A stretch of 64,000 nt of DNA from contig DIYH01000027.1 in assembly GCA_002435755.1 (NCBI GenBank), positions 124,001-188,000 of the forward strand, written 5' to 3'. Below the pieces are notes generated by a model. That model was not told the origin of the DNA. It did not search any database and saw nothing but the letters and a program-made list of their open reading frames with translations. Position numbers and translations under genes: made by a program. This document shows, one piece after another, positions 33,093 through 41,487 of the stretch (the stretch's first letter is position 1; each line of letters starts with the position of its first letter). Origin of the DNA: Flammeovirgaceae bacterium UBA6059 (GTDB lineage: Bacteria; Bacteroidota; Bacteroidia; Cytophagales; Cyclobacteriaceae).

Positions 33093-34328
33093 CTAATTTT
33101 CCGGTAGATAAGTGAGGCTACTGAGCCTGGAAGGCTCGAAAATCTCATTAGCCACTTCCATAAGATCAGACTGGCTTACACCATCGATCAATGAAAAAAC
33201 GTGCTCTAGTGATCTGATCTCCCTCAAATCCAGAAGACTCTTTGAAAGCATGAGCATAAGGCTGTTATTATTCTCCTCCGACATAGCCAACTGTCCTTTC
33301 AACTGCTCTTTAGCTTTGTGTAGCTGTAAATCGCCAAGTGACTTGTTCCTTAGCTTGTCCAACTCGCGATGGATCAGCTGATATACACGCTTGGTATGGC
33401 GTGGATCTGTGCCGAAATATATGCCTAGTGCGCCTGTATCAATGTAAGGGCTATAATGTGCCTCTATCGAGTAAACAAAACCGTACTTCTCTCTTACAGA
33501 CAAGTTAAGCCGAGAGTTCATACCCGGACCTCCAAGTAGATTTACGAGTAAAAAAAAAGGTAAGCGTTTCTCGTCACTGATGGCATATGCTGTAGTACCC
33601 AGGACACACTGTGCCTGATAGGTAGATTTATGTCGCTCAATATCGATCGGAGTGTATTCGTCAAACTTAGACCTTGCTTTATCTGCTTTAACAGCTGGAA
33701 TATGACCCAGATAACGCTCTGCGAGCTTGAATACTCTTTTCGATGGATAACTTCCCACAGAAGAGAGTATCACCTTATCGGTATTGAGGTTCTCTCTTAA
33801 AAAGCGTTCGAAATCAACACGTCTGAAGTTACCTACACTCTCCTCATTCCCAAGAATGTTCTTCCCCAGTTGATGATCACCAAACAGCACTTCGTCGAAC
33901 TCATCTTGTATAGCATCTTCAGGGTTGTCGCGGTACATGGCCATCTCTTCAATGATCACACCACGCTCCTTTTCGATATGCTTTTCAGGAAATATGGAAT
34001 GGAAGGTTATGTCAGAGAGCAATTCAACGGATTTTGACAAATGGCTATCCATCACCGCAGAGTAGAAGCAGATCTTCTCTTTGGTGGTATAAGCGTTGAG
34101 TTCTCCACCCAGAGAATCTATTCTGCTTAAAATATGATAGGATTTCCTTTTTTGCGTTCCTTTGAATGCCATATGTTCCCAAAAGTGAGCAATGCCTTGT
34201 TGATCAGGACCCTCATCTCTACTTCCGATATCAAGCATTATTCCGCAGTGAGCAATTTTGGTATTATTCACCTGTTTATGCACAACCCTAATACCATTGG
34301 GCAAGGTCATCAAATCGTACTCTATCAT
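33093..34328 (-). CDS. M16-family zinc metallopeptidase
   Basis: A 411-residue peptidase with the inverted zinc motif HFWEHMAFKGT (HxxEH) near residue 46 and the distal glutamate in EEMAMYRDNPEDAIQDEF. The second, inactive-type half carries LLGGPGMNSRL and REKYGFVYSIEAHYS, as in one-chain processing peptidases of the YmxG/PqqL group. No signal peptide is visible, so it may be cytosolic. It heads the minus-strand row leading to the methyltransferase and transglycosylase. A perfect nine-base inverted repeat lies 21 bases ahead of its start. Confidence 0.92.
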   Translation of the reverse strand: MIEYDLMTLPNGIRVVHKQVNNTKIAHCGIMLDIGSRDEGPDQQGIAHFWEHMAFKGTQKRKSYHILSRIDSLGGELNAYTTKEKICFYSAVMDSHLSKSVELLSDITFHSIFPEKHIEKERGVIIEEMAMYRDNPEDAIQDEFDEVLFGDHQLGKNILGNEESVGNFRRVDFERFLRENLNTDKVILSSVGSYPSKRVFKLAERYLGHIPAVKADKARSKFDEYTPIDIERHKSTYQAQCVLGTTAYAISDEKRLPFFLLVNLLGGPGMNSRLNLSVREKYGFVYSIEAHYSPYIDTGALGIYFGTDPRHTKRVYQLIHRELDKLRNKSLGDLQLHKAKEQLKGQLAMSEENNNSLMLMLSKSLLDLREIRSLEHVFSLIDGVSQSDLMEVANEIFEPSRLSSLTYLPEN

Positions 34329-34348
34329 ATGCTCATTTGGATACTAAA

Positions 34349-34370
34349 GTTGAGACACCTTTGTCTCAAC
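34349..34370. promoter_or_regulatory. perfect nine-base inverted repeat upstream of the M16 gene
   Basis: GTTGAGACA-CCTT-TGTCTCAAC, a tight hairpin or dyad in the 232-base gap between the divergent M16 protease and glycosyltransferase genes, 21 bases from the protease start. In RNA read toward the protease it would form a hairpin in the leader; as DNA it would be a typical operator. Nothing else recognised in the gap. Confidence 0.5.
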
Positions 34371-34560
34371 GTATTGATAGGCAGGCGAATTTACTTAATT
34401 TTACGCCAGCCAAAGTCCAATATCTAATACTATCTAGCAAGGGATTAGGTTTGGGCATATTTAAGGCGTCTTATCTCATAGTTGGAGTTTTGTCCTTCAA
34501 ATCATCACCAATGCTCTCTTTCAAATTGTTAATTATTCTTTATCAACTCAGGGTAATTTA

Positions 34561-35334
34561 ATGGATCTCAAAAAGGGTATCTCCGGGGTGATCATTACCT
34601 ACAATGAGTCGAGCAACATTAGACGGTGTATTGAATCGCTCAAGGGTGTGGTCGATGAAGTAGTCGTTGTAGACTCCAATTCCACTGATAACACTATTAA
34701 AATATGCAAAGAACTGAACGCCAGGGTAATACTGCAACCATTTCTTGGCTATATAGAGCAAAAGAATTTTGCACTAGAATGTGCACATTACAACTACGTG
34801 CTATCTCTTGATGCAGATGAGGCGCTTTCCGATGGATTGAGATCAGAGATCCTCGGACTAAGGGATAGTCTGATCCATTCTGCCTATAGGTTTAACAGGT
34901 TGAACAACTTTTATGGTCATTGGCTAAGACACGGCAACTGGTATCCTGATCGGAAAATAAGACTTTGGGATAAAACGAAGTATCACTGGGCTGGCACTAA
35001 CCCGCATGATCGGGTGGATGTGGCCGATGAGTCTCAGGTAAAACTGATCAAGGCTGACATTTTGCACTATTCGTATTCAAAAGTCAGTGAGCATATAGAT
35101 CAGATCCACAAGTTTGCTAAAATTCATGCAGAAGCAGCTGCGACAAAAGGTAAACAAGCTAGCATATTAGTACACATTGTATTGAATCCTACCTTCAAGT
35201 TTTTCAAAAGGTATTTTCTCTATCTTGGTTTTTTGGATGGATATTACGGGTTCATCGCGGCGGTTAACTCTGCCAAACTCAACTACCTCAAGTATGTCTA
35301 TTTACGGGAGATCAACAAAAACAAGCTGATTTGA
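34561..35334 (+). CDS. family 2 glycosyltransferase (WaaE/KdtX-like)
   Basis: A 257-residue GT2 enzyme: GVIITYNESSNIRRCIESL, DEVVVVDSNSTDNT and LSLDADEALS, which carries the nucleotide-sugar DxD. The later YPDRKIRLW and HWAGTNPHDRV fit the LPS core glucosyltransferase WaaE group. It has no obvious membrane segment beyond a hydrophobic stretch near the end (KFFKRYFLYLGFLDGYYGF). It overlaps the next GT2 gene by four bases. Role inferred: cell-surface glycan or lipopolysaccharide assembly at the inner face of the inner membrane. Confidence 0.88.
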   Translation: MDLKKGISGVIITYNESSNIRRCIESLKGVVDEVVVVDSNSTDNTIKICKELNARVILQPFLGYIEQKNFALECAHYNYVLSLDADEALSDGLRSEILGLRDSLIHSAYRFNRLNNFYGHWLRHGNWYPDRKIRLWDKTKYHWAGTNPHDRVDVADESQVKLIKADILHYSYSKVSEHIDQIHKFAKIHAEAAATKGKQASILVHIVLNPTFKFFKRYFLYLGFLDGYYGFIAAVNSAKLNYLKYVYLREINKNKLI

Positions 35335-36158
35335 AGGTATCCATCATCTTCTCTACTTATAATAGTGTCAATTGGCTTGAAAAAGTGATTTGGGGTTTTG
35401 CCAATCAGGATTACAAAAACTTTGAAGTCATTATTGCTGACGATGGATCAGGACCTGAAACAAGTGATAAAATAGCGGAATGTAAGAGTCAACTGGATCT
35501 GGAGATACATCATGTATGGCATCCTGACGAAGGGTTCCAAAAATCAAAAATCCTCAACAGAGCCATTCAAAAAGCAAGTAGCGAATACCTAATTTTCACC
35601 GATGGGGATTGTATTCCGAGATATGATTTCGTAAGGATACATCACTCTTTAGCTGAACAAGGTTACATATTGTCAGGTGGTTATTTCAAACTGCCCATGT
35701 CCACCAGTGAGCGAATTACGAAGGAAGACATTTTTAATGGCAATGCATTTGACAAGCAATGGCTACTTGATCAGGGTACGCCTAATACTTATAAATTTTT
35801 GAAGCTGACTTCAGAAGGATGGCTGGAAAATGCATTGAATAGATTCACTCCTGCGGGAGCTCCATGGAATGGACATAATTCTTCAGGCTGGAAGAGTGAT
35901 CTCATTAAGGTCAATGGTTTTAATGAAGAAATGCAATATGGGGGGCAAGATCGTGAACTTGGAGAGCGCTTATTTAATCTGGGAATTAAGTCAAAGCAAA
36001 TTAGATATAGCGCTGTTTGTATACATCTGGATCATAAACGTGGCTATGCAACAGAAGAGTCTATCAAAAAGAATCTGGCCATAAGAAAACGTACCCGGGA
36101 TGAAAAACTCACGTGGACCAAACATGGGATCATCAAATCAGACCAACCGGAGACCTAA
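35331..36158 (+). CDS. family 2 glycosyltransferase
   Basis: A 275-residue GT2 enzyme from a TTG that overlaps the previous stop: VSIIFSTYNSVNWLEKVI, VIIADDGSGPETS, IFTDGDCIPRYDF (DxD motif), and a C-terminal galactosyltransferase-like GHNSSGWKSDLIKVNGFNE with GGQDRELGERL, the region that selects acceptor in family members. It is probably co-translated with the glycosyltransferase upstream. Sugar and acceptor are unknown. The 175 bases that follow hold no gene. Confidence 0.87.
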   Translation: MKVSIIFSTYNSVNWLEKVIWGFANQDYKNFEVIIADDGSGPETSDKIAECKSQLDLEIHHVWHPDEGFQKSKILNRAIQKASSEYLIFTDGDCIPRYDFVRIHHSLAEQGYILSGGYFKLPMSTSERITKEDIFNGNAFDKQWLLDQGTPNTYKFLKLTSEGWLENALNRFTPAGAPWNGHNSSGWKSDLIKVNGFNEEMQYGGQDRELGERLFNLGIKSKQIRYSAVCIHLDHKRGYATEESIKKNLAIRKRTRDEKLTWTKHGIIKSDQPET

Positions 36159-36333
36159 TTGCTTTAATTTCAACTGTCAACTTCTATTCTACATTATAAG
36201 ATCATCAGAAGAAGGTGACCAGGTCTAGCCAATCGTAAGAGCCAGAGAGTCATCAGCTATGAACAAAAAAAGATGTAACAAACACATATTTTTTTGTACT
36301 TTCCGTCTTGCTTAAGCAGACACTACCTTATTT

Positions 36334-37761
36334 ATGTCGCCAACCAACCTAGTAAATTGGGTAGCCAGAAGCAATAGTAATACTTATCTGACGATCCTGG
36401 TAATCACCATGTTCGCCAGACTCGTTACTTTCTTTCGGCCTACCATCGACCATGATGAAACAACCTATGCAGTGATGGCTGATCACATGATCAAAGGAGC
36501 TATACTGTATAAGGACATTATCGATATTAAGCAACCTGGGATATTTATCATTTTCAGCCTCATCCAATTGCTATTTGGTAAATCCGTTGTTATCATCAGA
36601 TTAGTATCCGCACTTACCATTGCCTCCAGTGCTTTCCTACTTTACAAGACGAAACGAAAGCTCCAGTTTGATTTTGGGTCTTCTTTGTTATCTGCCATTG
36701 TTTTCGTACTCATGTTCAACTTCTACTTTGGCTTTTCCACCAATACAGAAGTGTTTTTTATTTTCTGTTCCTGCCTGGGCATGTATTTGTTCTTTACCAG
36801 CACGAATTTTTTCCAGTATCTATTATCAGGACTGGCCTTTGGTCTGGGTTTTACGATCAAGCAGCACATTGCTTTTGATTTTGCTGCCTTAGGGATTTTC
36901 TTTTTTATGTTATCCATTACCAAATCAAGGTTGAAAGCCAATCTTATTCCTATGATTTCGACGTTTATAGGCTTTTTGATACCTATCCTGGCTGTCCACA
37001 TTGCCTTCTCGATTACGGGTTACTACGAGTATTATCATTTCATTTCTTATGTAGCACCATTTAACTATAGCAACGGCAACAGATGGATCACCTCCTGCAT
37101 CTTTCTCTTGAAAGCTATACTTGTTTACCTACCTTTTGTATTAGCTGCCTTAGCAGGAATGAGATCCAACACTTGGAATAAAGAGACAGGTTGGTTCATT
37201 ACTCTACTTAGTGCTATGTGTATTTTAGCCATTTGTAGCACGGGAAAGAGTCATCAACACTATTACCTACAGCTGGCCTATCCGGTGAGTTTTGCAGCAG
37301 GTGAATTTGCTTCATTGACCTGGGTACAGAGACTGACTACTCTAGCGTATGTACGTAAAACATTTACAGTATTCGGAATCGTTTACCTGGTTTTTCTAGC
37401 CAATCATTACTACCACAGATACATCATACGGCCTGACAAAGCATCAGACCTTGCTGTCTTTTTGGAAGACAAAATAAGTCAGAAGACTAGTCTCTACACA
37501 GGCGATGCACCACAATACCTGTATTGGTATTTCGACAAAATATCACCTACACCATATGTGCATTCAACACTATTGACCAAACCTTCCAATATATTCACGC
37601 TGGACATAGACTTGAAATCGGAGCTTGATAAGATTTATAACAGCCAGCCTGAGATCGTTATTCTCTCAGAAAGCTATCCTTATGATTGGTTTCAAGAGCG
37701 TGTCCAAAGTCAGTACAAGATTATCGGACGCATACATCAGTATAATATTTATCATCGTTGA
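36334..37761 (+). CDS. membrane glycosyltransferase of the ArnT/PMT (GT39/GT83) type
   Basis: A 475-residue protein with about ten hydrophobic segments in the first 350 residues and a C-terminal soluble region of about 110 residues. The first loop has FRPTIDHDETTYAVMADHMIKG, with the acidic D-E pair in the position used by lipid-linked sugar transferases, and YKDIIDIKQPGIF follows. These proteins move a sugar from a polyprenyl carrier to lipid A, protein or another glycan at the outer face of the inner membrane. Placed after two GT2 genes, it may belong to the same glycan route. Its tail overlaps the end of the converging subtilase gene by ten bases. Confidence 0.82.
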   Translation: MSPTNLVNWVARSNSNTYLTILVITMFARLVTFFRPTIDHDETTYAVMADHMIKGAILYKDIIDIKQPGIFIIFSLIQLLFGKSVVIIRLVSALTIASSAFLLYKTKRKLQFDFGSSLLSAIVFVLMFNFYFGFSTNTEVFFIFCSCLGMYLFFTSTNFFQYLLSGLAFGLGFTIKQHIAFDFAALGIFFFMLSITKSRLKANLIPMISTFIGFLIPILAVHIAFSITGYYEYYHFISYVAPFNYSNGNRWITSCIFLLKAILVYLPFVLAALAGMRSNTWNKETGWFITLLSAMCILAICSTGKSHQHYYLQLAYPVSFAAGEFASLTWVQRLTTLAYVRKTFTVFGIVYLVFLANHYYHRYIIRPDKASDLAVFLEDKISQKTSLYTGDAPQYLYWYFDKISPTPYVHSTLLTKPSNIFTLDIDLKSELDKIYNSQPEIVILSESYPYDWFQERVQSQYKIIGRIHQYNIYHR

Positions 37762-39188
37762 GCATCATGTGCTCTCATCCATTGTAGTTCGTAGACCACT
37801 TCATTATCCAAAACAACCGTTGTAAAGGAGGCATTATTTAGCCGTTTGATCTTTGGTTTTACTCTACTTGCCTTTACATAAGACTCATCCATAGTACGCC
37901 ACTTATCCTGCTTGTGGTATACGACGTAATGTTCATCACATTGCTTATCGACTCTATAACTGTCTTTATATACCTTAATGGCTTTGCGTGAAACAAGAGG
38001 CTTCTGATCAATCAAGTCTAGAACCCTATCGCCTCTCGGAACGCCATAACCAACGTAGTTATTACCGAATGGGTATAGGTGTCCTGACTGCATGATTATC
38101 TCTTTCACACCCTCGTTGGACAATTCTGGTCGGGCCTGCCATATCAATGCAGCTAATCCTGTAATTAATGGTGTCGAAAATGAAGTTCCATCACTCGCAA
38201 AACAGGCTATTTCAGGTTTTAAATAAGTCAAATTCTCCGGGCCAACCGAGCTAAAAGCCATCTTATCCCAATGCTTAAACTTGGTTGATCCTACCGTCAA
38301 AACTCCTGGCGCATCGGCAGGCACAGAAAGTGTATGCCAGTCTTTGTTGCCATCATTTCCAGCTGCTACTACAATAAGCATACCTTTATCAGAGGCCTTC
38401 TGTACGGCTTTGCTTAGGGCAGAGGTGCCATCAATATCTTCGGGCTCATAATCGTGCTTAGGATTTTCAAAACCTTGCGTATAGCCTAAAGAGATATTGA
38501 CCAATCGTACACCCAAGCTATCCAACCACTCCAACGCCTTGACCAGGTACATCTCTTCCACCTTAGTTTCAGATGCTCCATGATCAGTACGGGCGAGATA
38601 GTAGTCACTCGCTACTGCCAACCCGTGTCTAATACCCGTTTGACTACTCTGTCCTGCAATAATCTGGAGCACATCGGTACCATGCCGATCATCGAGCGTC
38701 TTAACACCGGCATAAGGCTTAAGATCAGGAGTGATAAAATCACGGTAGTACTTGATCAATCCCTCTCCAAACAAGTCTTGTAGAGGCTCAATCTCATTGG
38801 CTGACAAAAAACCTCCATCAATCACTCCTATAGCCACATTCTTTCCATTGAGGCCTCTTGCTATCAAGGGCTCTACGCCTATTTGTTCTAGTCCAAAACT
38901 ATAAAGAGAGGGGCCTGTATGTCTCTGGCTGAGGTAAGAAAAGGAATGCTGACGGGTAATGCTTCTGATCTCACAATGCCTAGATATGACTTCAATATGC
39001 TCCTCGTTGTAAGGCATACCAATGGCATGTAACCATGGAGAGTAATAAACATCAGAATAAATCTCATCAGGAAGAGCTTCCTGGCTCGACTCATCTTCCA
39101 GATAAACCCATATGGCCTCAGATTGTCCATAGGATGAGATGGTCAAGAATAAAATCCAGATGCAAACGAAAAAAGACTTCATTGCCAA
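37752..39188 (-). CDS. exported subtilisin-like serine protease (S8)
   Basis: A 478-residue protein with a signal peptide (residues 1-21, FFVCIWILFLTISSYGQ) and the S8 catalytic triad: Asp in AIGVIDGGF (near 125), His in DRHGTDVLQII (near 168) and Ser in DGTSFSTPLITGLAALI (near 330), with the oxyanion Asn in VVAAGNDG. A pro-region of about 110 residues precedes the domain and about 75 residues follow it. The end is not a recognisable type IX secretion sorting domain. Secreted or periplasmic protein breakdown is the likely role. Its tail overlaps the converging glycosyltransferase gene. Confidence 0.92.
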   Translation of the reverse strand: MAMKSFFVCIWILFLTISSYGQSEAIWVYLEDESSQEALPDEIYSDVYYSPWLHAIGMPYNEEHIEVISRHCEIRSITRQHSFSYLSQRHTGPSLYSFGLEQIGVEPLIARGLNGKNVAIGVIDGGFLSANEIEPLQDLFGEGLIKYYRDFITPDLKPYAGVKTLDDRHGTDVLQIIAGQSSQTGIRHGLAVASDYYLARTDHGASETKVEEMYLVKALEWLDSLGVRLVNISLGYTQGFENPKHDYEPEDIDGTSALSKAVQKASDKGMLIVVAAGNDGNKDWHTLSVPADAPGVLTVGSTKFKHWDKMAFSSVGPENLTYLKPEIACFASDGTSFSTPLITGLAALIWQARPELSNEGVKEIIMQSGHLYPFGNNYVGYGVPRGDRVLDLIDQKPLVSRKAIKVYKDSYRVDKQCDEHYVVYHKQDKWRTMDESYVKASRVKPKIKRLNNASFTTVVLDNEVVYELQWMRAHDAQR

Positions 39189-39297
39189 TTGTCAATAGTC
39201 CAGAAAAATAATAAACTATTGGTTGCTCACTAGAGGGCGGTAAGATTTAACTTCACTTTGTTACAGTATGTCAACTAAATAGTTAACCCAAGACAAT

Positions 39298-40587
39298 ATG
39301 AAATACCATCCAATCGGAAAGAAGCTTTTCATAGATAATCGAGAGAGGTTGAGATCGAACCTCACTCCCAACTCTGTCGCGATTGTTCACTCTAATGATA
39401 TACTACCTACAAATGCCGATGGCGTCATGCCATTTCGGCAGAACAATAACCTCTACTATCTGACAGGTGCAGATCAGGAAGAGTCAATCCTATTGATCGC
39501 ACCAGATTTTCCTGATGAAAAACTCAGGGAGATACTTTTTCTACGTAAGACAGACGAAAATATAGCCATATGGGAAGGCCATAAGCTCACTCAAGAAGAA
39601 GCCAAAGAAATAAGTGGTATTGAGACGATCATGTGGAAGGATCAGTTTGAACAGATGCTTTATATGGTCCTAGCGGAATCAGAGACGATCTATCTCGACA
39701 CTAATGAGCATATCAGGGCAGGTACAGAAACCGAAACCCGAAGTGATCGCTTTGTAAAATGGTGTAAGGGTCGCTACCCGCTATATCAATACAAGCGTTT
39801 AGCTCCTCTCCTGCTCGAACAGCGTATAATTAAGTCGGATTTGGAAATCAAAGCACTTCAACATGCCTGCGATATTACAGAAAAAGGTTTCCGACGTATT
39901 CTAGAGAACATAAGTCCAGGTGTATGGGAGTACGAGATTGAAGCAGAATACATTCATGAATTTGTAAGAAATCGATCTCGCGGTTTCGCCTATGACCCGA
40001 TTATTGCGTCAGGCGCTAACGCATGTGTACTTCACTATATCACCAACAATGAACAATGTAAAGATGGTGATCTGCTGTTGATGGATGTCGGCGCAGAATA
40101 TGCCAATTACAATGCTGATATGACCAGGACTATTCCTGTTAACGGAAGATTTACGCAGCGTCAAAGAGCTGTGTATGATGCTGTATTACATGTCAAAACA
40201 AAGGCTACAGAATTACTCAGACCCGGTACAACTATAAAAGAATATCACGAAGAAGTGGGCCGAATTATGGAAGGAGAGCTTGTTTCATTAGGGCTTTTGG
40301 ACAAACATGATGTAGAGAAGCAAGACCCTAAAAACCCTCTTTATCGCAAATACTTCATGCACGGCACATCACATTATCTTGGGCTTGATGTCCATGATGT
40401 AGGAAGTTTTTACAAGCCCATCGAGGAGGGTATGGTGTTCACGGTAGAGCCAGGCATCTACATTAGAGAAGAGGGCATTGGGATTAGGCTTGAGGACAAT
40501 ATTGTGGTAACTAAAGATGGACATATCAATCTGATGAAGAATATCCCGCTGCACGCAGAAGAGATTGAAGACCTTATGAATAAGTGA
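39298..40587 (+). CDS. pepP: Xaa-Pro aminopeptidase (aminopeptidase P)
   Basis: A 429-residue M24B peptidase: N-terminal creatinase-like domain (to about 170, with MPFRQNNNLYYLTGADQEES) and a pita-bread catalytic domain with the dinuclear metal ligands in LLMDVGAEYANYNADMTRT, HGTSHYLGLDVHDVG, FTVEPGIYI and GIRLEDNIVV. All five ligand positions (Asp, Asp, His, Glu, Glu) are present. It removes an N-terminal residue that precedes proline. The next gene begins in the last base of its stop. Confidence 0.95.
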   Translation: MKYHPIGKKLFIDNRERLRSNLTPNSVAIVHSNDILPTNADGVMPFRQNNNLYYLTGADQEESILLIAPDFPDEKLREILFLRKTDENIAIWEGHKLTQEEAKEISGIETIMWKDQFEQMLYMVLAESETIYLDTNEHIRAGTETETRSDRFVKWCKGRYPLYQYKRLAPLLLEQRIIKSDLEIKALQHACDITEKGFRRILENISPGVWEYEIEAEYIHEFVRNRSRGFAYDPIIASGANACVLHYITNNEQCKDGDLLLMDVGAEYANYNADMTRTIPVNGRFTQRQRAVYDAVLHVKTKATELLRPGTTIKEYHEEVGRIMEGELVSLGLLDKHDVEKQDPKNPLYRKYFMHGTSHYLGLDVHDVGSFYKPIEEGMVFTVEPGIYIREEGIGIRLEDNIVVTKDGHINLMKNIPLHAEEIEDLMNK

Positions 40588-41009
40588 TGGCAGACAGTAT
40601 TAAAAACAGTAGTAAAGCACCAGAACCGGTAGGTCTATATCCACATGCGAGAAAAGTAGGCAACCTACTGTTCCTTTCAGGAGTTGGTCCGAGGGAGCGC
40701 GGTACTTCAGAAATACCCGGTGTTACGCTGGACACTGAGCGAAACATAATCGACTATGACATTGAAAAACAATGCCATTCTGTGTTTAAAAATGTCCGAT
40801 TAATCCTTGAAGACTCAGGAAGCAGCTGGGAAAACTTGGTAGATGTGACAGTTTTTTTGACCAATATGAAAGATGATTTCAAGAAATACAATCGCATCTA
40901 TGCCGAGTACTTTAAGGATAATCAACCTTGTCGTACCACGGTCGAAATCAGCAGTTTACCTACTCCGATTGCAATCGAACTAAAGTGCATAGCAACAATC
41001 AATGATTAA
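40587..41009 (+). CDS. RidA/YjgF-family deaminase
   Basis: A 140-residue protein of the RidA family: LYPHARKVGNLLFLSGVGPR, QCHSVFKNVRLILEDSGSSWENLVDVTVFLTNM and the C-terminal RTTVEISSLPTPIAIELKCIA with the arginine used in binding imine substrates. The LYPHAR and VGPRERGT stretches are closer to the 2-aminomuconate deaminase branch than to classic RidA. Either role (imine hydrolysis or aminomuconate deamination in tryptophan breakdown) is possible. ATG overlaps the pepP stop by one base; a GTG three bases earlier is the alternative start. Confidence 0.88.
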   Translation: MADSIKNSSKAPEPVGLYPHARKVGNLLFLSGVGPRERGTSEIPGVTLDTERNIIDYDIEKQCHSVFKNVRLILEDSGSSWENLVDVTVFLTNMKDDFKKYNRIYAEYFKDNQPCRTTVEISSLPTPIAIELKCIATIND

Positions 41010-41121
41010 TTGTCAGATTATCAATTGTCCGCCAACAAACAATTGAAGATTCGAAAAATCACAACCCGCTATAGGAAATGTCGTTCTAGTTTCTCAGGTT
41101 TGTGATTCACAATGGAATGTG

Positions 41122-41227
41122 GATTTATAAAGAAGCAAGGAGAGACAGGCTCGACGACTTGCTGGCAACCTGGTTTTTTTGATTAAGGTGCTCAACCTGA
41201 GTTCCATTATTTTGGAAACTATAAATC
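41122..41227 (+). ncRNA. SAM riboswitch (SAM-I-like)
   Basis: The core is recognised from GAGAGACAGGCTCGACGACTTGC, GCTGGCAACC and AAGGTGCTCAACC, matching the SAM-I core order (GGACNGGCCCGAUGAA, GGCAACC, AAGGUGCUAAAUCC) with some changes. Helices can be drawn: P1 GATTTATA (41122-41129) with TATAAATC (41220-41227), P2 GCAAG (41135-41139) with CTTGC (41158-41162), P3 ACCT with AGGT (41168 and 41186), P4 AGTTCCA (41200) with TGGAAACT (41213). It leads a sulfate assimilation operon, a fitting target. No intrinsic terminator follows directly; the cysteine-rich leader frame begins eight bases later. Confidence 0.82.
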
Positions 41228-41234
41228 TTTACAG

Positions 41235-41336
41235 ATGAAAACTGAGACAACATTTTTTAAGTCAAGAGTAAGCCAACTAAACCTTGTAGTTGATCATAGC
41301 ACTATGATGAAAGCTTGCTGTTGTTGCTGTTGTTGA
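41235..41336 (+). CDS. leader peptide ending in six cysteines
   Basis: A 33-codon frame from ATG 41235 to TGA 41334-41336. After MKTETTFFKSRVSQLN and LVVDHSTMMKA it ends in six consecutive Cys codons (TGC TGT TGT TGC TGT TGT). A run of six Cys is very unlikely by chance. It lies between the SAM riboswitch and the sulfite reductase gene. By analogy with amino acid leader peptides (and with polycysteine short frames in mycobacteria) a ribosome would stall here when charged cysteine tRNA is scarce, changing downstream RNA folding. An internal start at one of the two Met codons (ATG 41304 or 41307) would give a 7-10 residue version. Confidence 0.75.
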   Translation: MKTETTFFKSRVSQLNLVVDHSTMMKACCCCCC

Positions 41337-41381
41337 TAATCATCTGATCTAGCTCCGTACATATCAAGTTAGTTCAGTCTT

Positions 41382-41404
41382 ATCTGCCCTCTTAGCAGGC
41401 GGAT
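41382..41404 (+). promoter_or_regulatory. leader hairpin competing with the cysteine codons
   Basis: ATCTGCC (41382-41388) pairs with GGCGGAT (41398-41404), seven pairs with one G-U, loop of nine bases. The right arm region TAGCAGGC (41393-41400) can instead pair with GCTTGCTG (41313-41320) over the first cysteine codons of the leader peptide, giving two exclusive folds as expected for an attenuator. Drawn by eye; no energies computed. Confidence 0.45.
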
Positions 41405-41435
41405 AATCAGCCCTTTATTATTCATTCATAACTGG

Positions 41436-41456
41436 GAATGATGTGTAGCATCATTC
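41436..41456 (+). terminator. hairpin before the sulfite reductase start (attenuator candidate)
   Basis: GAATGATG-TGTAG-CATCATTC, a perfect eight-pair hairpin, 32 bases ahead of the ATG at 41488. It is followed by TATTCAGTTGTG and not by a clean T-run, so it may act on translation rather than by ending transcription. Confidence 0.4.
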
Positions 41457-41487
41457 TATTCAGTTGTGTGCAATCTTTCAAATAAAT

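Noticed and set aside
36256..36315. A tiny reading frame with Lys and Cys in the gap before the membrane glycosyltransferase
   Set aside because: Under 20 codons, no amino acid run or structure around it, and no link to the next gene.
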